DNA of 64,000 nt from Spirodela intermedia (lineage: Eukaryota; Streptophyta; Magnoliopsida; Alismatales; Araceae), in assembly GCA_902729315.2 (NCBI GenBank), contig LR746275.1, forward strand, positions 3,736,001 to 3,800,000. The letters run 5' to 3'. This document shows positions 46,801 through 59,585 of this stretch, in pieces. Each line of letters begins with the position of its first letter. Within the stretch, counting starts at the first letter, position 1. The notes beneath the pieces were generated by a model. It did not search any database. It saw only the letters and a program-made list of their open reading frames with translations, and had not been told where the DNA came from. The position numbers and the translations under genes are program-made.

Positions 46801-49016
46801 TATATCAGTATATACGGAGGTAATAAAAGCATTTAATATACAGTGATCCTAATGTAGAAGCATACCAATATTCCAAGAACTATGAAGAGTTCCTTCAGCG
46901 ATATTAATGTTCCACGTATTCGGGATGGTGAGGTCTCTGCAATATACAAAGGAGCTCCATGCATTGCCTACAGAAGTCAACGTCATCTTATCAAATAATT
47001 CACTTTTCATGTTAGAAGACCAATCGTTGCTATCTTTCTACTTCAAGAAACTGGGGACTGTTTAATTTGAAAAATGAAATCTATCCAGGGGGCTTCCATG
47101 GCAATGCGAAAAATGTGCAACAGATCATTTCAAAAAAAATATTTAATTAAGAGCCCATGAGGATTCATTTGTCCAATTTTATAAACAGGGAGAGAAGCAT
47201 TGTAAAATTAGGATAAATTCTCTAAAAATAAAGGAAAATAGATTGGTTAGAAGAAAATTCCAGCATAGGCGTCCAAGCACCTTCAGAGAAGTTGATGACA
47301 AAAAAATTGCATGAATATGAATGACTTGAACGACTTTTAATGTAATGGTATTTACTTGACCTCTGAAACTGAAACACTTGCATGCTATCATGAGACAGCA
47401 TTTTATGCAGAATTATGTCCGGTTGATCATAAAACGAAAACCTCAAGAAAGGAACTAAGACACTCACCAGACCTATACCGATCCCATAAAGCAGTCGCCC
47501 TATTATGAGAACGCTGAGATTGGGAGCAAATCCGGTGACAAGCCCACCAAGAATGTACAAGACAGATGCACCAATTAATTCCCTTCTCCTTCCTACACCA
47601 GGAAATTGAATAACTCAACTAAAGAATAAAGGCAACTCAAAATCATAACATGGAAATTGGGAGTTGCGTAGCTATGAAACGACATTCTCAACTGAGAGTA
47701 CAATGGTATACCAAGAAAATCAGCAATAGGGTAAACAATAAGAGACCCAGCGAGAGCTCCATAAAGGGAACCGCTGACCTATGGTCAAAACACAATAAGC
47801 CAACGACCAGGTGAGATAATAATAAATTAAGACAGGAAACTCTGCCAATAACTTATCCTATCATCTGCATGTTACTTGGAGGAGAGAAAATTACCACCAG
47901 CCCAAGTTGAACCGCAGAAAGGTCAAACCATGTGGTTCCACTGAGTTGTGCTGACTGGAGGGAAAACTTAGATCATCAACCCGGCCTGAGTAGAATAAGA
48001 GGAATTCACAGCAAAAACGAGCCCTAACTAGTTCATAACTAAAGATTTTACACATCTTCGTATCGGGCAGTAAGGGGGCCAAGATCTGAGACAGAGGCCC
48101 ATCCATGTGCGGTAGAAAAGATCCACTCCAGTACCTGAATAGAGATGGTAGCTCCGGAGGTGGCGCCAATATCATATCCGAACAGTAAACCTCCCAACGC
48201 AGGGAACAGAAAACTACATAAAACAAAAAAAATTAAGAAAACCGCTTCTGACCAGCTAACGTGCACTTCCAAAAACCACTTGTCAAAATTGTCACCAGAC
48301 GAGATCATGTTACACCAAAAATCAGCGCAGATGCGTAACGGGTGCCGTTTGTGCATGAAACATGATACTAAGATTTCGTGACTCACGGAAGGATCACGGA
48401 AGACCAAGAGAAGCTCTCTCCGGTTGACTTAACCGCCGAAGGCTCCTCTGCACCAGCTTGGGCCTGAGTGCGAACCTAGATAAATGAAAACGAGACATCA
48501 AAATACGAAAAAGAAGATGGAACTCCGAAAATGCGGCCGGATGTAATTAAACCGGCGGCCTGAGTGCGAACCTAGGTAAATGAAAATGAGACATCAAGCT
48601 ATGAAAAAGAAGATGAACTCCGAAAATGCGGCCGGAGGAAATCAAAACTGGCGGCCTGAGTGCGAACCTAGATAAATTAAAACGAGACATCAAAATACGA
48701 AAAAAGAAGATGATCTTCGAAAATGCAGCCGGAGGGAATCAAACAGGCGACGCGGGCCTCGCACCTTCCGCCGGGATGCGTCTCCAGACCAAGGGATAAG
48801 CGGTGAAGCGACGGAGGAGGGACCGGCCGTCCTCCCCCTGGAGAAGATGGACGCCAGGAAACCTCCACCCCCGCCGCGCGACCTGGAAGAAACCGAGAGG
48901 CCGGAGCGACGACCGCGGCGATCGACCGACCGGCGCTGCCGCGGCTGCAGCAGCTCTGGCAGCTGACCCAATTCCACTACTCCTACACTCGACGCCATGA
49001 TCGAAACACCCGCCAT
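43819..49016 (-). CDS. Sugar-proton symporter, D-xylose symporter-like, plastid type
   Basis: Major-facilitator sugar transporter with 12 membrane spans, closest by motif to the Arabidopsis D-xylose-proton symporter-like group (chloroplast member At5g59250). Fourteen exons: 49016-48765, 48475-48387, 48213-48135, 47954-47895, 47778-47712, 47592-47468, 46967-46866, 46789-46412, 46284-46237, 46133-46071, 45580-45500, 45324-45226, 45121-44984, 43953-43819; 571 residues. Visible: an Arg/Ser-rich transit-peptide-like N-terminus; GGLLFGYDIGATSGATISIQ; ADFLGRRRELIGASVLYILG; PLYIAETSPSRIRGTLISLK; PPSPRWLLLRG; VLFQQITGQPSVLYYAASIL; DDLGRRPLLIGG; SEIFPIRTRGRGISLAVLTN; and the terminal VPETKGLTLEQIE. Substrate not provable from sequence. 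Intron 1 has a 96-bp triplication; intron 13 (1,030 bp) is repeat-rich. Confidence 0.93.
44160..44935. repeat. Degenerate tandem repeats in symporter intron 13
   Basis: Motifs like CAGAAACCCGAGTTTTTT recur near 44,178, 44,494, 44,590, 44,733, 44,837 and 44,910, joined by similar AT-rich filler (ATCAGTGAATCATCAGGAT and variants). Spacings are irregular, about 75-145 bp in the right half. Confidence 0.5.
48461..48748. repeat. Three tandem 96-bp units carrying a 3' splice site
   Basis: Units 48461-48556, 48557-48652 and 48653-48748 have exactly the same period with few mismatches (all hold GGCCTGAGTGCGAACCTAG). On the minus strand each copy ends with the acceptor of symporter exon 2 and its first five codons. 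Only the copy nearest exon 2 (acceptor before 48475) keeps the reading frame. Confidence 0.95.
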
Positions 49017-49948
49017 CCCCGTCCTTCCTTGTCCCTCCTGATCGCGGTTTCGATTCCTATCCTTCTGCGGGTCACACTGGGGACGCGAAGACTGACGCGC
49101 GGTTCGTGGACGATTTTTTACGTTGGAATGACGAACTTAAATTACGTTAGTAACTATAACCCTAAAGTACTTTTATTTTTGTAAACAATCATTTGGATTC
49201 GTATTATTTCACTCGTGCGTTTTATTTAGAAATTATTTATTTTTACCTATAAAGTATCAGAATTATAGATGAGCCCTCCTCATTTTCATTTGTAACTATG
49301 TTTTCTTAAACAATTTTATGTCAATTTTTAAAAGCTCGATCAACTCAACCTAAGTACCAGTAAACACATAAAATGACTGAAATACCCCCAATAATAACTA
49401 AAATGGTAATTTAGCTTTTTCTGCCACCCGGAAAGGTACCATGGCAATTCAAATAGTTTGTGGGGGTTTAACTAAAATGGTATCCAAGGGTTCGTCTTAT
49501 TTATGGCAAATTCTGGCTACTTCTAAGTGCATACCAAAGCTGGATCACTCCGCCCACGCAGAACACGTGTATGTTTTTTAATAAAGTCGAAGGGCCCACT
49601 TGACAGCTGTTCCCTCTTCGCCCAACCAAGGCTGATCTCCAAAGCGGAGGGAGGTAGATCCCGCCTCTATCGAGCCAACAGGCCCACTTATGATAATGGG
49701 CCTGTATATTTGAGCCCGTTAAGCCAAGTAGACGGCAAAGACGGTTAATGCACCGTTTGATGTAACAGCGAGAAGCGGGGTCACCGTCTGTGACCGTTGG
49801 ATCGTATGAAGGCCACCTGTTGGGGGTGGGGGGGGGGTTGGGGAGACTCCGCCCTCTACAAAGCTCGCCAGGGAATCGCTCCTCCACCACCACTCTCTCT
49901 CTCTCTCTCTCTACGGCACGAGAAGAGAGAGAGCATCTCTCGTTTTGA
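49017..49948. other. Symporter upstream region
   Basis: AT-rich with GCCCA/TGGGC motifs near 49,590 and 49,680-49,720. (CT)n at 49892-49912 lies in the leader of the possible small gene. No other gene seen. Confidence 0.45.
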
Positions 49949-50206
49949 ATGGAGGAGAGGGCGCTGAAGACGAGGCTGCAGAGACGGGCACCGGCGGCGC
50001 TCCGGATAGACGCTGCCGCCATGGCCGTCTCCAGGGAGAGCGTCGTCTCGTGCATGCCCAGTCCGCTGCTGTCGCCGCTCGTCCTCTCGCCGGAGACCTC
50101 TGCGAAGGGGAGAGGACAGGAGGGCGAGCCAGGCGGAGAGCCGGCGCCGCCACCGCCGACGCCGGTGGAGCCTTCGGGCCTCCACTGCCTCTTCCAGGTG
50201 CAGTGA
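49949..50206 (+). CDS. Possible small protein of unknown function (85 aa)
   Basis: A GC-rich frame with ATG at 49949 and stop TGA at 50204-50206, preceded by a CT/GA-rich leader of the kind seen before other genes here. The protein starts MEERALKTRLQRRAPAALRI, has a basic N-terminal third, a Ser/Pro/Leu middle (SPLLSPLVLSPE) and a Pro-rich end. No transmembrane span or known motif. A GT follows a CAG codon near its end (CAG then GTGCAG), so it could also be a first exon. The antisense frame is open as well, which weakens the case. I do not recognise the family. Confidence 0.35.
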   Translation: MEERALKTRLQRRAPAALRIDAAAMAVSRESVVSCMPSPLLSPLVLSPETSAKGRGQEGEPGGEPAPPPPTPVEPSGLHCLFQVQ

Positions 50207-51131
50207 CGTGCGGCCCAGCCAGGCTGTCTCCTCAAATGCATTCTTCCTGTGAATCGTTTTCCCATTTGTTTGCCAAATCTGGATCTTTCTCCACCTGCTT
50301 CTCCCATGGAAGTCCCAGAAATCGCGGAGCAGTTCGTGGGAGGAATCTGGTCTCAATTCACCCCACCGATTTCCGTTGACTTCTCAAACACGCAGAGAGA
50401 ATAGATTGTTCAAATCTCTCCCATCGTCTGTCCCTCGTTCTCTTGCTCGCAGCGGGATTGTTTTTCTCACCTGCGACCGCGGAGGGCTATCCGGTTCGTT
50501 CCCAGCTGCGTTGACCTACGCGGATCCGTCGTCACAATTCCATCTAGGTGACCATAGCTTATGTACATACACTAATAACTCTGTAACCCTCATAAAAATC
50601 GTATATATTTCGTCACGATTAAGATTAGGTAATATCGAAAACTAAGGTTCATCCCCCGCAGTAAATACACAGGGCTATTAGTGCGTCGAGCCCATGCCCT
50701 CTCGGTATCCTGTCGGTGAGAGAGAGAGGGAGAGAGAGAGAGACAGATCCTCTCATTCTTGTTTGGTGGGTTCTTCCAATGAGCTGGCCCGGCCCGGTTT
50801 CACACGTGCCCTCCCAGAAGAGGAGCCCATCGCCGACCATCCATCCCCACACGTGTGCTCCACACGGCATCTTTGGGGTGCGCACGGGAGATGAGTGAGG
50901 GAGAGAGAGAGAGAGAGCGTTGAAAGGACGACGACCGCTACTACTCGAGCTAGCATGGGAAAAATAATACGGAGTTGGGGGAGTAAATATGGACAGGCTG
51001 GGCGAAAGGCGAGTCCGCGCCTCTCATCGTCAACGGCTGGCGCCTCCACCTCCCGCGGCAGGCAGGCAGGCAGGCAGGCAGATATACCCTTAAAACCCTC
51101 TTCTCGACGACCACCTTCCCTTCCCCAGCGC
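50207..51131. other. Intergenic stretch beyond the TFIIA large subunit gene
   Basis: Contains GA-rich runs near 50,717-50,742 and 50,896-50,918 and a (GCAG)n run near 51,058-51,080. The right-hand part is the TFIIA 3' flank. No gene recognised. Confidence 0.45.
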
Positions 51132-54100
51132 TCAGAACTCGAACTCCCCATTCGCCTGCGCATTTACACGCACAAGTGCTCAGTTAAGTGGGAACAGCGG
51201 TGGAAGAATCATTCTCCCTCTAAACCAGAAAGAGAGAACAGAGCAGAGCTAAAAATAGATAAATGGCCACTGTAAAATCTAACCTTGTTGAAGAGGATGT
51301 CTCTGTTGTTCAGATGCATGATGCCGTCCTTGAGCATGCATTTCCATCTGTTCTTTGCCCGCGTCACCTGCACAGAGAAGTTGAGCTTTCTTTTAGGGTT
51401 TGGGCCGGATAGTGGTGGGGTGGGGTGGAGTGGGGTGGAGGGAGAGTCTGGCTGTTGCCTTGTCGAAGAGCGCCAGGACCAAATGCTGGGTGTTGGGCTC
51501 TTCCTCCTCCTGATCGAGATCGTCGAAGTCGTCTTCGTCGTCGTCGTCGTCCTCGTTCAGGGGAGGCTCGTCGGCTTCGGCCCCCACAGCCTGCGCCGTC
51601 CTCGGCGTGCCAGCTGAAAAAGGACGCAGAGAGAAAAATCTCACCCCCCACATTCCAAGTAAATGAATACAAGAAATCGAGCCCGTGGGAGGGGCCGGAA
51701 TGGAGCTACCTTGTTCTGATGGGGTCTCATAGCCTTCTCTGGAATCTCCGTGCGCATTGGACGGCTTCGGGGGGGAGAAGAGGGGGCAGTTAAAAACGGG
51801 AGCCATGAATGAAGAAATGAAGGCGTGGATGAGCCAGGGGCAGGGGAAATACAGGGTCATAGTCATCGTTGATGCCGTCCAACTGGGGGAGGCCTCGAGG
51901 AGAACCGGGATCCTTCACTCGGAACTCCTGGGAGGGGGCGGTCCCATCTGCAAGCCACGGTTTTTCCATCTCCCTGCCCTGAAAGAAATACGGCACGGAT
52001 CAACCACCGCTTAAAATCGCATGCATATTAAAAAGAGAGAAATCGATGGACTACTGATGCTGCGAAATCGATGGGCTGTTGATACAGGGTCATAGTATCA
52101 CTGTTGATGTCAGGTTTTCGAAGTCAACCGGAAGAAATTGACACAGTATTGGGTGGATTTCGGGCCATTCGTAGCCTGCTGAACAACTTTGGCCTCAAAG
52201 GGACTGTTTTCTTCATCAGATCGGCGTTTATTATCTGGACTCCAGCGGGGAAAATGAGATCAACTCCTCCCGCCACACATACATAGGTCGAAACAGAGGC
52301 AAGGAGAAAAGGAAGGAAATGGGAGCAGAGAGAGAGGTAAGCGGAATCTTCTTTTCATTATTGTAGGAACAGAGAGAGTAAAGTTTTAATAATCTAAATT
52401 TAAAATATTCCATTATTAAATTGTTGTACAATAATAACATGTTTTGGAATTGTTTAATTTTTTTTCTACATTTGCACCCCCAATTCCAGATTTTGTCTCA
52501 GGAAGGTTTTCTAAATAGTACAAGTAGTTTTATGAACAGCACAACCAACTACAACAGCCTCCGCTGCTTTGGGTAATAAGCTGAGTGCAATTTCGATCCC
52601 GACCCCTCTGCCTGGACCAAACAACAGTCCACTTTCCTAAACCTTGGAAATTGTGTGAAGTCCTCATGAAGATGGAATGAAGATCAGAAGAAGAAAATAA
52701 ATAGGCAGGCTCAATGAGAAGTGATGGAGTGAATTTCATTAGCACAATCAATGGCGGATCAAATAATGAGATCACCGGAACAAAAAGGGGCTGCAGAAAA
52801 GAATCACGCACAATTGCAACAAGTATCTGGATCAAAGCTTCCATAAGAAGGGTGTAAAGCGAAAACCTTTGGGGAGAGATAAAACAAGGCTGCGCACAGT
52901 CACAGTTGCTATTATCATCAGATAGAACGTAAAAACCTATCATCTAATTATGAAGAAAACTAGATTCATCAAAGAAACAATTAACAGTTAGTCTAACGAA
53001 ACGAGAACGGCATAAATGTCCAAGATTCGGAAATTTTCCAGACCTTCGAACAGAGAATCGTACTCTTTAAAACATCAACTGCCAGAATTTACACTTCCAC
53101 AGCTACCATCGTGCGACTGAATTGTTCCATGTAGGCGTACAACAAAAACATTATTTGAAATATGAAGCTAGCAAAGCTCAAAGACTTTATCACATAAATT
53201 GGAGCGTAAGGATGTTCAACATCACAAAATCACAATAAATCCATACGATAAGAGAAGTAAGAAGAAAATTTCCGGAATACACATCCACATGAATCGATAT
53301 TTCACCAATCAAGGATTGATTACAAGAGAATGCAGTTTACAGGCAAAATAAATAAATAAAGATGTCCTTCAATACATTATAGAAAATATCCTATCAGCTG
53401 TTAGGAATACCTCTGGCAATAGGAGCTCAACAATGACATCACAAGCTCCATCTTGCTGTGGAATAAACCCATCTGGTGGCAAATGCGAAACAAAATCACC
53501 CCGCTTGCGTTTACCAGAAGATCCCATGAAAAAATCCTGACAAGTATTTCCCATATTAAGTTCATTTCAAAGTAGTAGGCAATTAATTCAGCCAGAAAAA
53601 TTGAAACACACTTCTACGGTGTACGTTAAAACCAATAAAATTGCTACTCATCACACAACTCCGCCTCAGACACTGGCAAAAATCAAGTTTCCTTTATCCC
53701 AAAGGGTATTAGACTCTTGTGGAATTGGTAACCTTGAAAATTTTAGAATCCTCCAAATCGCATGACCTGATAGAGCGGTAATAAGCAATGACAAGAGGAG
53801 TTATAATTGACCAGCCCCACAGTCCCACACGGTCAATACACATTATAGCTTTTCATTACGACTTGCAAATCTTTTACATGAATCGATGCATCTACGCAAG
53901 TAACCAAGAATGTTGTGATGCTATATCATCGTTTTCAAACACACATACAATCACGTCCAAGTTAGACTAAGATTTCCAGACACTAGTTGGTCAATCAGAC
54001 ACTAGATGACTTTTTAAAATTTTTAATGCCCTAAATTACAATTTGGCCAAGACCCTTCGGGACGGATCCAATTAGGCATGGCTCGCAAGGATAGAAGAAA

Positions 54101-55913
54101 CTGGAGTTTAGACCCAAATCCAGACATCATACAGAAAGAGCCTGAAATATGCAATACATCAAAATAATTCTTAAAACTAATCTTCGATATGAAGAAAATC
54201 ATTATTTTAAACAAATAAAAAGCGTCGGATTATCGTGTGACATTTGTGACAAAACTGTGTGGAAGCTCCCCAACTAGCTGACCTTTTAAAGGCATAAGTG
54301 GCTCAGTCCAACACGCATCTGTTCCCCATAAGCATCATTACATGATAGAGAAAAGATTGGCTGAATGCAGTCAAAAGGAAAGGCATAGCCTCTACAGTTG
54401 ACTGGATCATAGGATATACCAAAGAACACAATGGCATGCTAAAAAGTTCAACGGACCCTGTGCTAGGTCATCTTACTATCGCAATGTCTCTCTCTTTAAA
54501 AATGTTGCCTTCACATTTGTCCTCCTAACTTCCATTCCTTCTGGTTCTATTCTTTTTTTTCTTTTACGCAGCAGTTCTTTGCACTCTCTCTCCTTTTTTC
54601 TTCATGGAAAGAGGTATTTATATGCATCAAATCATTTGATATCTCAATTTTACATTAGCAATTTTCTCTCCCCAAGAGTATTTTCTTACAATGATGACGC
54701 GTATGTGTCCTTTTTTGCATATCACCGTAAAAAGAAATAGTGGAAAACACAACACTTTCTCCACAAACAATTGCTTGAACAAGTGGAAGAAAATTAAAAG
54801 GAATTCATTATCAGTAGAAATATATATACCTGTGTCCTAGGTTGACGAGGAGCCCCTCTATCCACCTCATCTTGTCCTTCATCATAAGCTACCAAGAAAG
54901 GAGACAGAAGTAATTTTCTGATTAAAGAGACAACCAATCGTGACATCTAATCTACAACAATACAACATCAAATTTTGAAAATTTACAAGCTCACCAATAT
55001 TAACGTCAACACCTAGTGGTCTCTGGGTCATCCAGGGAGAAGGTGGGTGCTGAGAACATGAAAGCATATATGAGTACCAATTTTCACCAGAATATGAGGG
55101 CACATCCTGGCAATCCAAGCAATAAACCAGATACCATGTAAGGGTTAGGTCTCCCAGGTTTCGTTTCGCCATCTCTGATATCATCAGTAGTTTCAAAATC
55201 GTTTGGAGTACCAGTCGTGTACATCTGGTTCTCCGAAATTCCTGGCAGAGGAGTTGGAATGGGTGTTTGCATAGGTGTCTGAAGGTTGTAGAAGAGGAAG
55301 CCGAAAAAAAGAAAAAACGTTGTAGTGTTATCCATTGAACAGAAAACCTGAAAAAGAGAAGCAAGAACGAGATAGTGTTATTCAGTCAACCGGAGGAAAG
55401 AGCATTTCCGCAGTCGGAGTCTCATACTCCTCGGCTGGTCCTTCGTAGGGTACATTCAAGTCGTGGACAGGGGCAACAGCACCATTTGCCTTGGGAACAG
55501 AGGGCCTTTCTGTATTTCCGCTTATCGCCCCACATTGCATCATTTTCATTTCCCAGAGCTGAAATCTCCCAAAGAAGGAAATGAAAGAAAAAAAGAAATC
55601 GTAAGGAAAAAAATATGATAGACATTTCCTGGGGGAAAACCTAAAATCAACAAATGAATTCCGTATTTAATGCAACTTCCCAAAGAGGACGTAATAAGAA
55701 TCAACAGAAACAGACCATAACTGAAAAAAAAATTAGGGGGGAAATGCGCGGAAAATTCCACGACGAAGGAAAAAACAGCGCGACAGGGGAGATTACCCCT
55801 TGGAGCTCGTTGAGGATGTTATCCCCTACACCGAAGTTGAGGAAATCCTCGCGGACCTTGCTAATGACGTCGTCGACGACGTGGAGATAGACGGAAGTCA
55901 CGCTGGTCGCCAT
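51132..55913 (-). CDS. TFIIA-L: Transcription initiation factor IIA large subunit (TFIIA alpha/beta)
   Basis: TFIIA binds TBP and stabilises it on the TATA box for RNA polymerase II initiation. Eleven exons: 55913-55797, 55558-55391, 55278-55135, 55049-54995, 54888-54830, 53536-53411, 51978-51853, 51764-51710, 51613-51459, 51367-51284, 51155-51132, in phase throughout, giving 370 residues (Arabidopsis about 375). Visible: the N-terminal four-helix-bundle segment MATSVTSVYLHVVDDVISKV with NILNELQGLWEMKM; a Pro/Gln-rich linker with basic GKRKRGDF and PQQDGACDV; an acidic stretch (NEDDDDDEDDFDDLDQEEEE); and the C-terminal beta-barrel part NTQHLVLALFDKVTRAKNRW, MLKDGIMHLNNRDILFNK, ANGEFEF. Intron 9 uses a GC donor. 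The last exon encodes only seven residues plus the stop. An extra small exon in the 1.4-kb intron 6 cannot be excluded. Confidence 0.95.
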
Positions 55914-57034
55914 CGCTCACCTCTCGCACGAGCTGATCGATGTCTCCGGGGGAGCAGCAGCCGGACAACCCACGCAGAGGCACGACCACACGGCGGAGAT
56001 CTCTCCTCCGGAGATCCGACGCGACTGACGATCTCCTAGGTTTCGAAGAGCTTGGAGCTCATCGAGCAAAGGGAAGAACCGCAGGAGGGAGGAATCGGGA
56101 AGGAGCGAGAAGAGGGCGGACAAGAGAAGCGGAATTAAGAAGGGAATATAAATAGTTTTGCATCCGTCTGGGGACAGGTGTCCGCGCCCACCTCTCCCGG
56201 CCCTCGCCGCCTCAGTGGCCGCCCTCTCCTTCTACATGACTGATAATCAGAGGCGTCGGTCCTCCGCAGGATGGGCATCCAACCGTCCGATGGACCACTT
56301 TGATGGGAAAATAGTACTTTATTCGTAATCGGTGTACCTCACACCATCGTAGCCGTCGATTCATTATTCCCATGGTGACTGCAATCTACGAATGGACCGG
56401 GCCCGTGCCTCGTGAGTCATTATTGGCCCACGATCCACATCGTTCACCTGGTCATCTTTTGTGCGTGACTTTGCTGTCGCTAATCTATATCGACTTATTG
56501 AATAAGCATTTAATATACTTTGAAGAAATGAAAGTGTACTATCAGTCTTATTATTTTATTAATTCGCATTTTTAATGAAATTAGGCCGCTGAGGATGAGA
56601 AATATGTAGAAATTTAGAGGTGTACTATTTTAAATCCATAAATAGAAAATAATAAATCCTTGCTCTCATTTAATGTGCATAAAAATAATAACTTATTTTT
56701 TCAAATAAACAAACCAATTTTCTGCAGAATAGACTCCTCATTTTTGTTGTTTCTAATTTTAAAATGAGAAAGAAGAACACGGGAAGATGATGATCTTCCG
56801 GATCCTGCGACGTTGCCCGAAGAAGGGCGATGGGACGCATCGATGCCATCCAAACAGCTGGCCCAGAACGCATTCCGGGAATAGATTAATGAACGAACGT
56901 CAAACCAGGCATGTCCCCGAGGCCACAGGAGAGAGTACTGGACGAAAGAGGACGAGAGGTAGACAGACATTCCCCCAAAAGAATCACCTACACCATCCTC
57001 TTACCACACGTCGCGTTTCCGAGCATCTTATACC

Positions 57035-57036
<2 letters not shown>

Positions 57037-57075
<39 letters not shown>
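57037..57075. repeat. (CT)n microsatellite
   Basis: About 19 CT units in AT-rich intergenic sequence. Confidence 0.95.
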
Positions 57076-57079
<4 letters not shown>

Positions 57080-57145
57080 ACTTCACACCTTCAAACTTAT
57101 CTATCTTCCACAAGCTTTAACAAGTTCCATGGCGATTAGTTCATT

Positions 57146-57146
<1 letters not shown>

Positions 57147-57193
<47 letters not shown>

Positions 57194-57218
57194 GCACACA
57201 CACACACACACACACACG
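57147..57218. repeat. Compound (CT)n(CA)n microsatellite
   Basis: About 12 CT units followed by about 24 CA units with a single CG interruption; 70 bp from another CT tract. Confidence 0.95.
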
Positions 57219-59585
57219 TACACATAAGAAACATGAGAGAAGAAGTCAACGGCATCCCAGACTATCTGAAGCACGCCACTCACGTCACATGCACTATGTG
57301 ACTTACTAAAATCGGCATTAGAAGTAACCAAGTTTGATTTTAGCTTCATAATGCATGTAACATGGGGGTGGAATATAAAAGTCGATGCCAACTTTGATCA
57401 CACAGTAATTACAATCTCATCATAATTAATTAAGAAAAATAATCAAGATATTACGTAAAAAAAAATTAAGATCGAGTAGTTGCTAAAAACCTACCACCAG
57501 CTTAAGGGACCAAGAGGGTGTGTAAATTTATAAAAGTTTAGAGGACATAATTGAAGGTGCCTTATTGGCCTAATAAATGATTTTTTTCTTTTAAATCTAA
57601 GATAAAGATTTATTTTAAGTGCAATTAGTATAAGTAATTAATCAAATAAAAAGCAGAACTATACATAACTACCCCTGAGAGAAGCATTGTGTGAGTGTGC
57701 TTGACCTTGGTGGATAGGGTTACAAACGTGGGAGCACAAGTTGATTACTAAAGTCACTTAATGTGTCCACACATGATTCACATAGAAGGTTATAACAAGT
57801 ATCAATGATAACTATGTCAAATAAAGGAAATAAAATCAGGTTTCCAAATGATAAAAAATAAAAAATAATTTTAAATTAAAATAAATAGTGGGCTTGCCAT
57901 TGTTTGCACCAAGGTCATGTTCCTATCTTCAATAATGCTCCTAGGCTGTGCATAACTCTTACCGCTGCTGAGTGTCAATCGTGCCTTTACAGTATTGTAA
58001 TACATTATGATGAAAAGTCTACAACCTATGACTTGTCATTGAAGAATTATCAATTTCAATCAACCTTTGCATTACATATGTTGTATTGTAACTCATGTAT
58101 CATGCCTCATAGCCTGTGTACTAGACCTCCCCACTTCCATTGTACAAGGTATCTTCCCGCCTAGGTCAGCCAAGAAACTTTCCCATGAGATATGACACCA
58201 ATAGATGTTGTATCATGTTGTCTCACTCAATATCTCTGGTCTTAGTTGTTTCGAAGTCCATTAAATTGTTTTACAATTAACAAACTTAACACAAATATAC
58301 CATAGAGTTATTCCATATGCATAATTATTGTAAATGTATGTTTAAAATAATAAATATGCAACAATTATAAGGTCTTACCTCATTCAAGTTAACTTGTGTT
58401 ATTTGATGAATGCAAATTAAGAGTAATTTTATGTGCTAAGTCACGTTGATCTTTCAAAATCAATCAGTCATGATTGAAGTAGGCCTATGTTTATTATCAC
58501 ATGATTTTGTTTGCGTCAATTAGGTGAAGATCCTTGAAGACTTAGAACTCTCTCTCTCTCTCTCTCAAGATTATTTAGGGGTTCCACATCTACGGTTAAT
58601 GCATGAGTATCGAATTTGTAACCAAGTGAGAAAGTGATAACAGAGGGAACAATCTGGGCCGTGGATTACGACTCTCTCTCTCTCTCTCTCTCTCCCTCTC
58701 TCTCTTTCTGATTGTTTCTCCTAATATAGGAGCGCCGGAGAAGTCGCCCGTCATGGACGGCCTTTCGGCCGATGGGCAATTTACGCCGGCGTGCCACCAT
58801 CTCTCCATCTCTGAGGCTTTCTCGGGCGTTTCAAATTTTCCGTTAGCATGCACCGGCATTTCTCGGCGTCCGAGGGACCAAAAGGCCACAGCTTGTTCAT
58901 CGATCGTCCCGAAAGGGCCGGTGGTGCGACGAGCACTCGATTCCCTATCCGCATGGGTTTTGCTGGAGCAAGCAAAAGCCATGAAAGTCTGATGAGACTG
59001 GCGAGGGGGAGGGGAAATTGAGGGAGCCACATGATGCTCACCTTTCCCTTCCAACCCCCCGTTGTTGCGCGTCCATTTCTCCGACTTGTCTTGTCCTCGA
59101 AAACCTCTAAAGAAGGAAAGAGAGAGACAGAGACGATGATATGGGCGCTCTCTCCTTTACTGTTGCTGATTTGCCTTCGGTCTAACCAGCCATCCCCGCG
59201 GGAGAGGCCCCGACGAGGAATGCGGCGTTGGGTTCCGCAGTACGCCGGGGCGCACAACGCCAGCAAGAGCGGGCCAAAGCCGGAGATTGCCTGTCACCAC
59301 AGTGTTCTCTCGGTGTTGTGCACCCGGCGCAGAGGCAAAGGTGAGTTCTGCTGAAGGCTCTCGCCGTGTAGTGACAAGGGAAGATGCCAGTGATGGGCTA
59401 AATAATACAAAAGCTTGCTCCCTATCTCCCCCCATCCGACACGGCGGATCCATCAGGCAGAAAGAGGAAACGTCGTCTCATTCTGATGCGGCTTTTACCT
59501 TCGTCGTCTGCTGTGAAATGAGATGATACAGGCTGCTGCCGCCCATAGCCATTACTTATCGAGGTCTCTGGTTTTCCAGCCATGT

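Noticed and set aside
49501-50307. 268-codon minus-strand frame near 50 kb
   Set aside because: It has no recognisable motif, contains an Arg-Glu run from a CT microsatellite, and has no gene-like leader.
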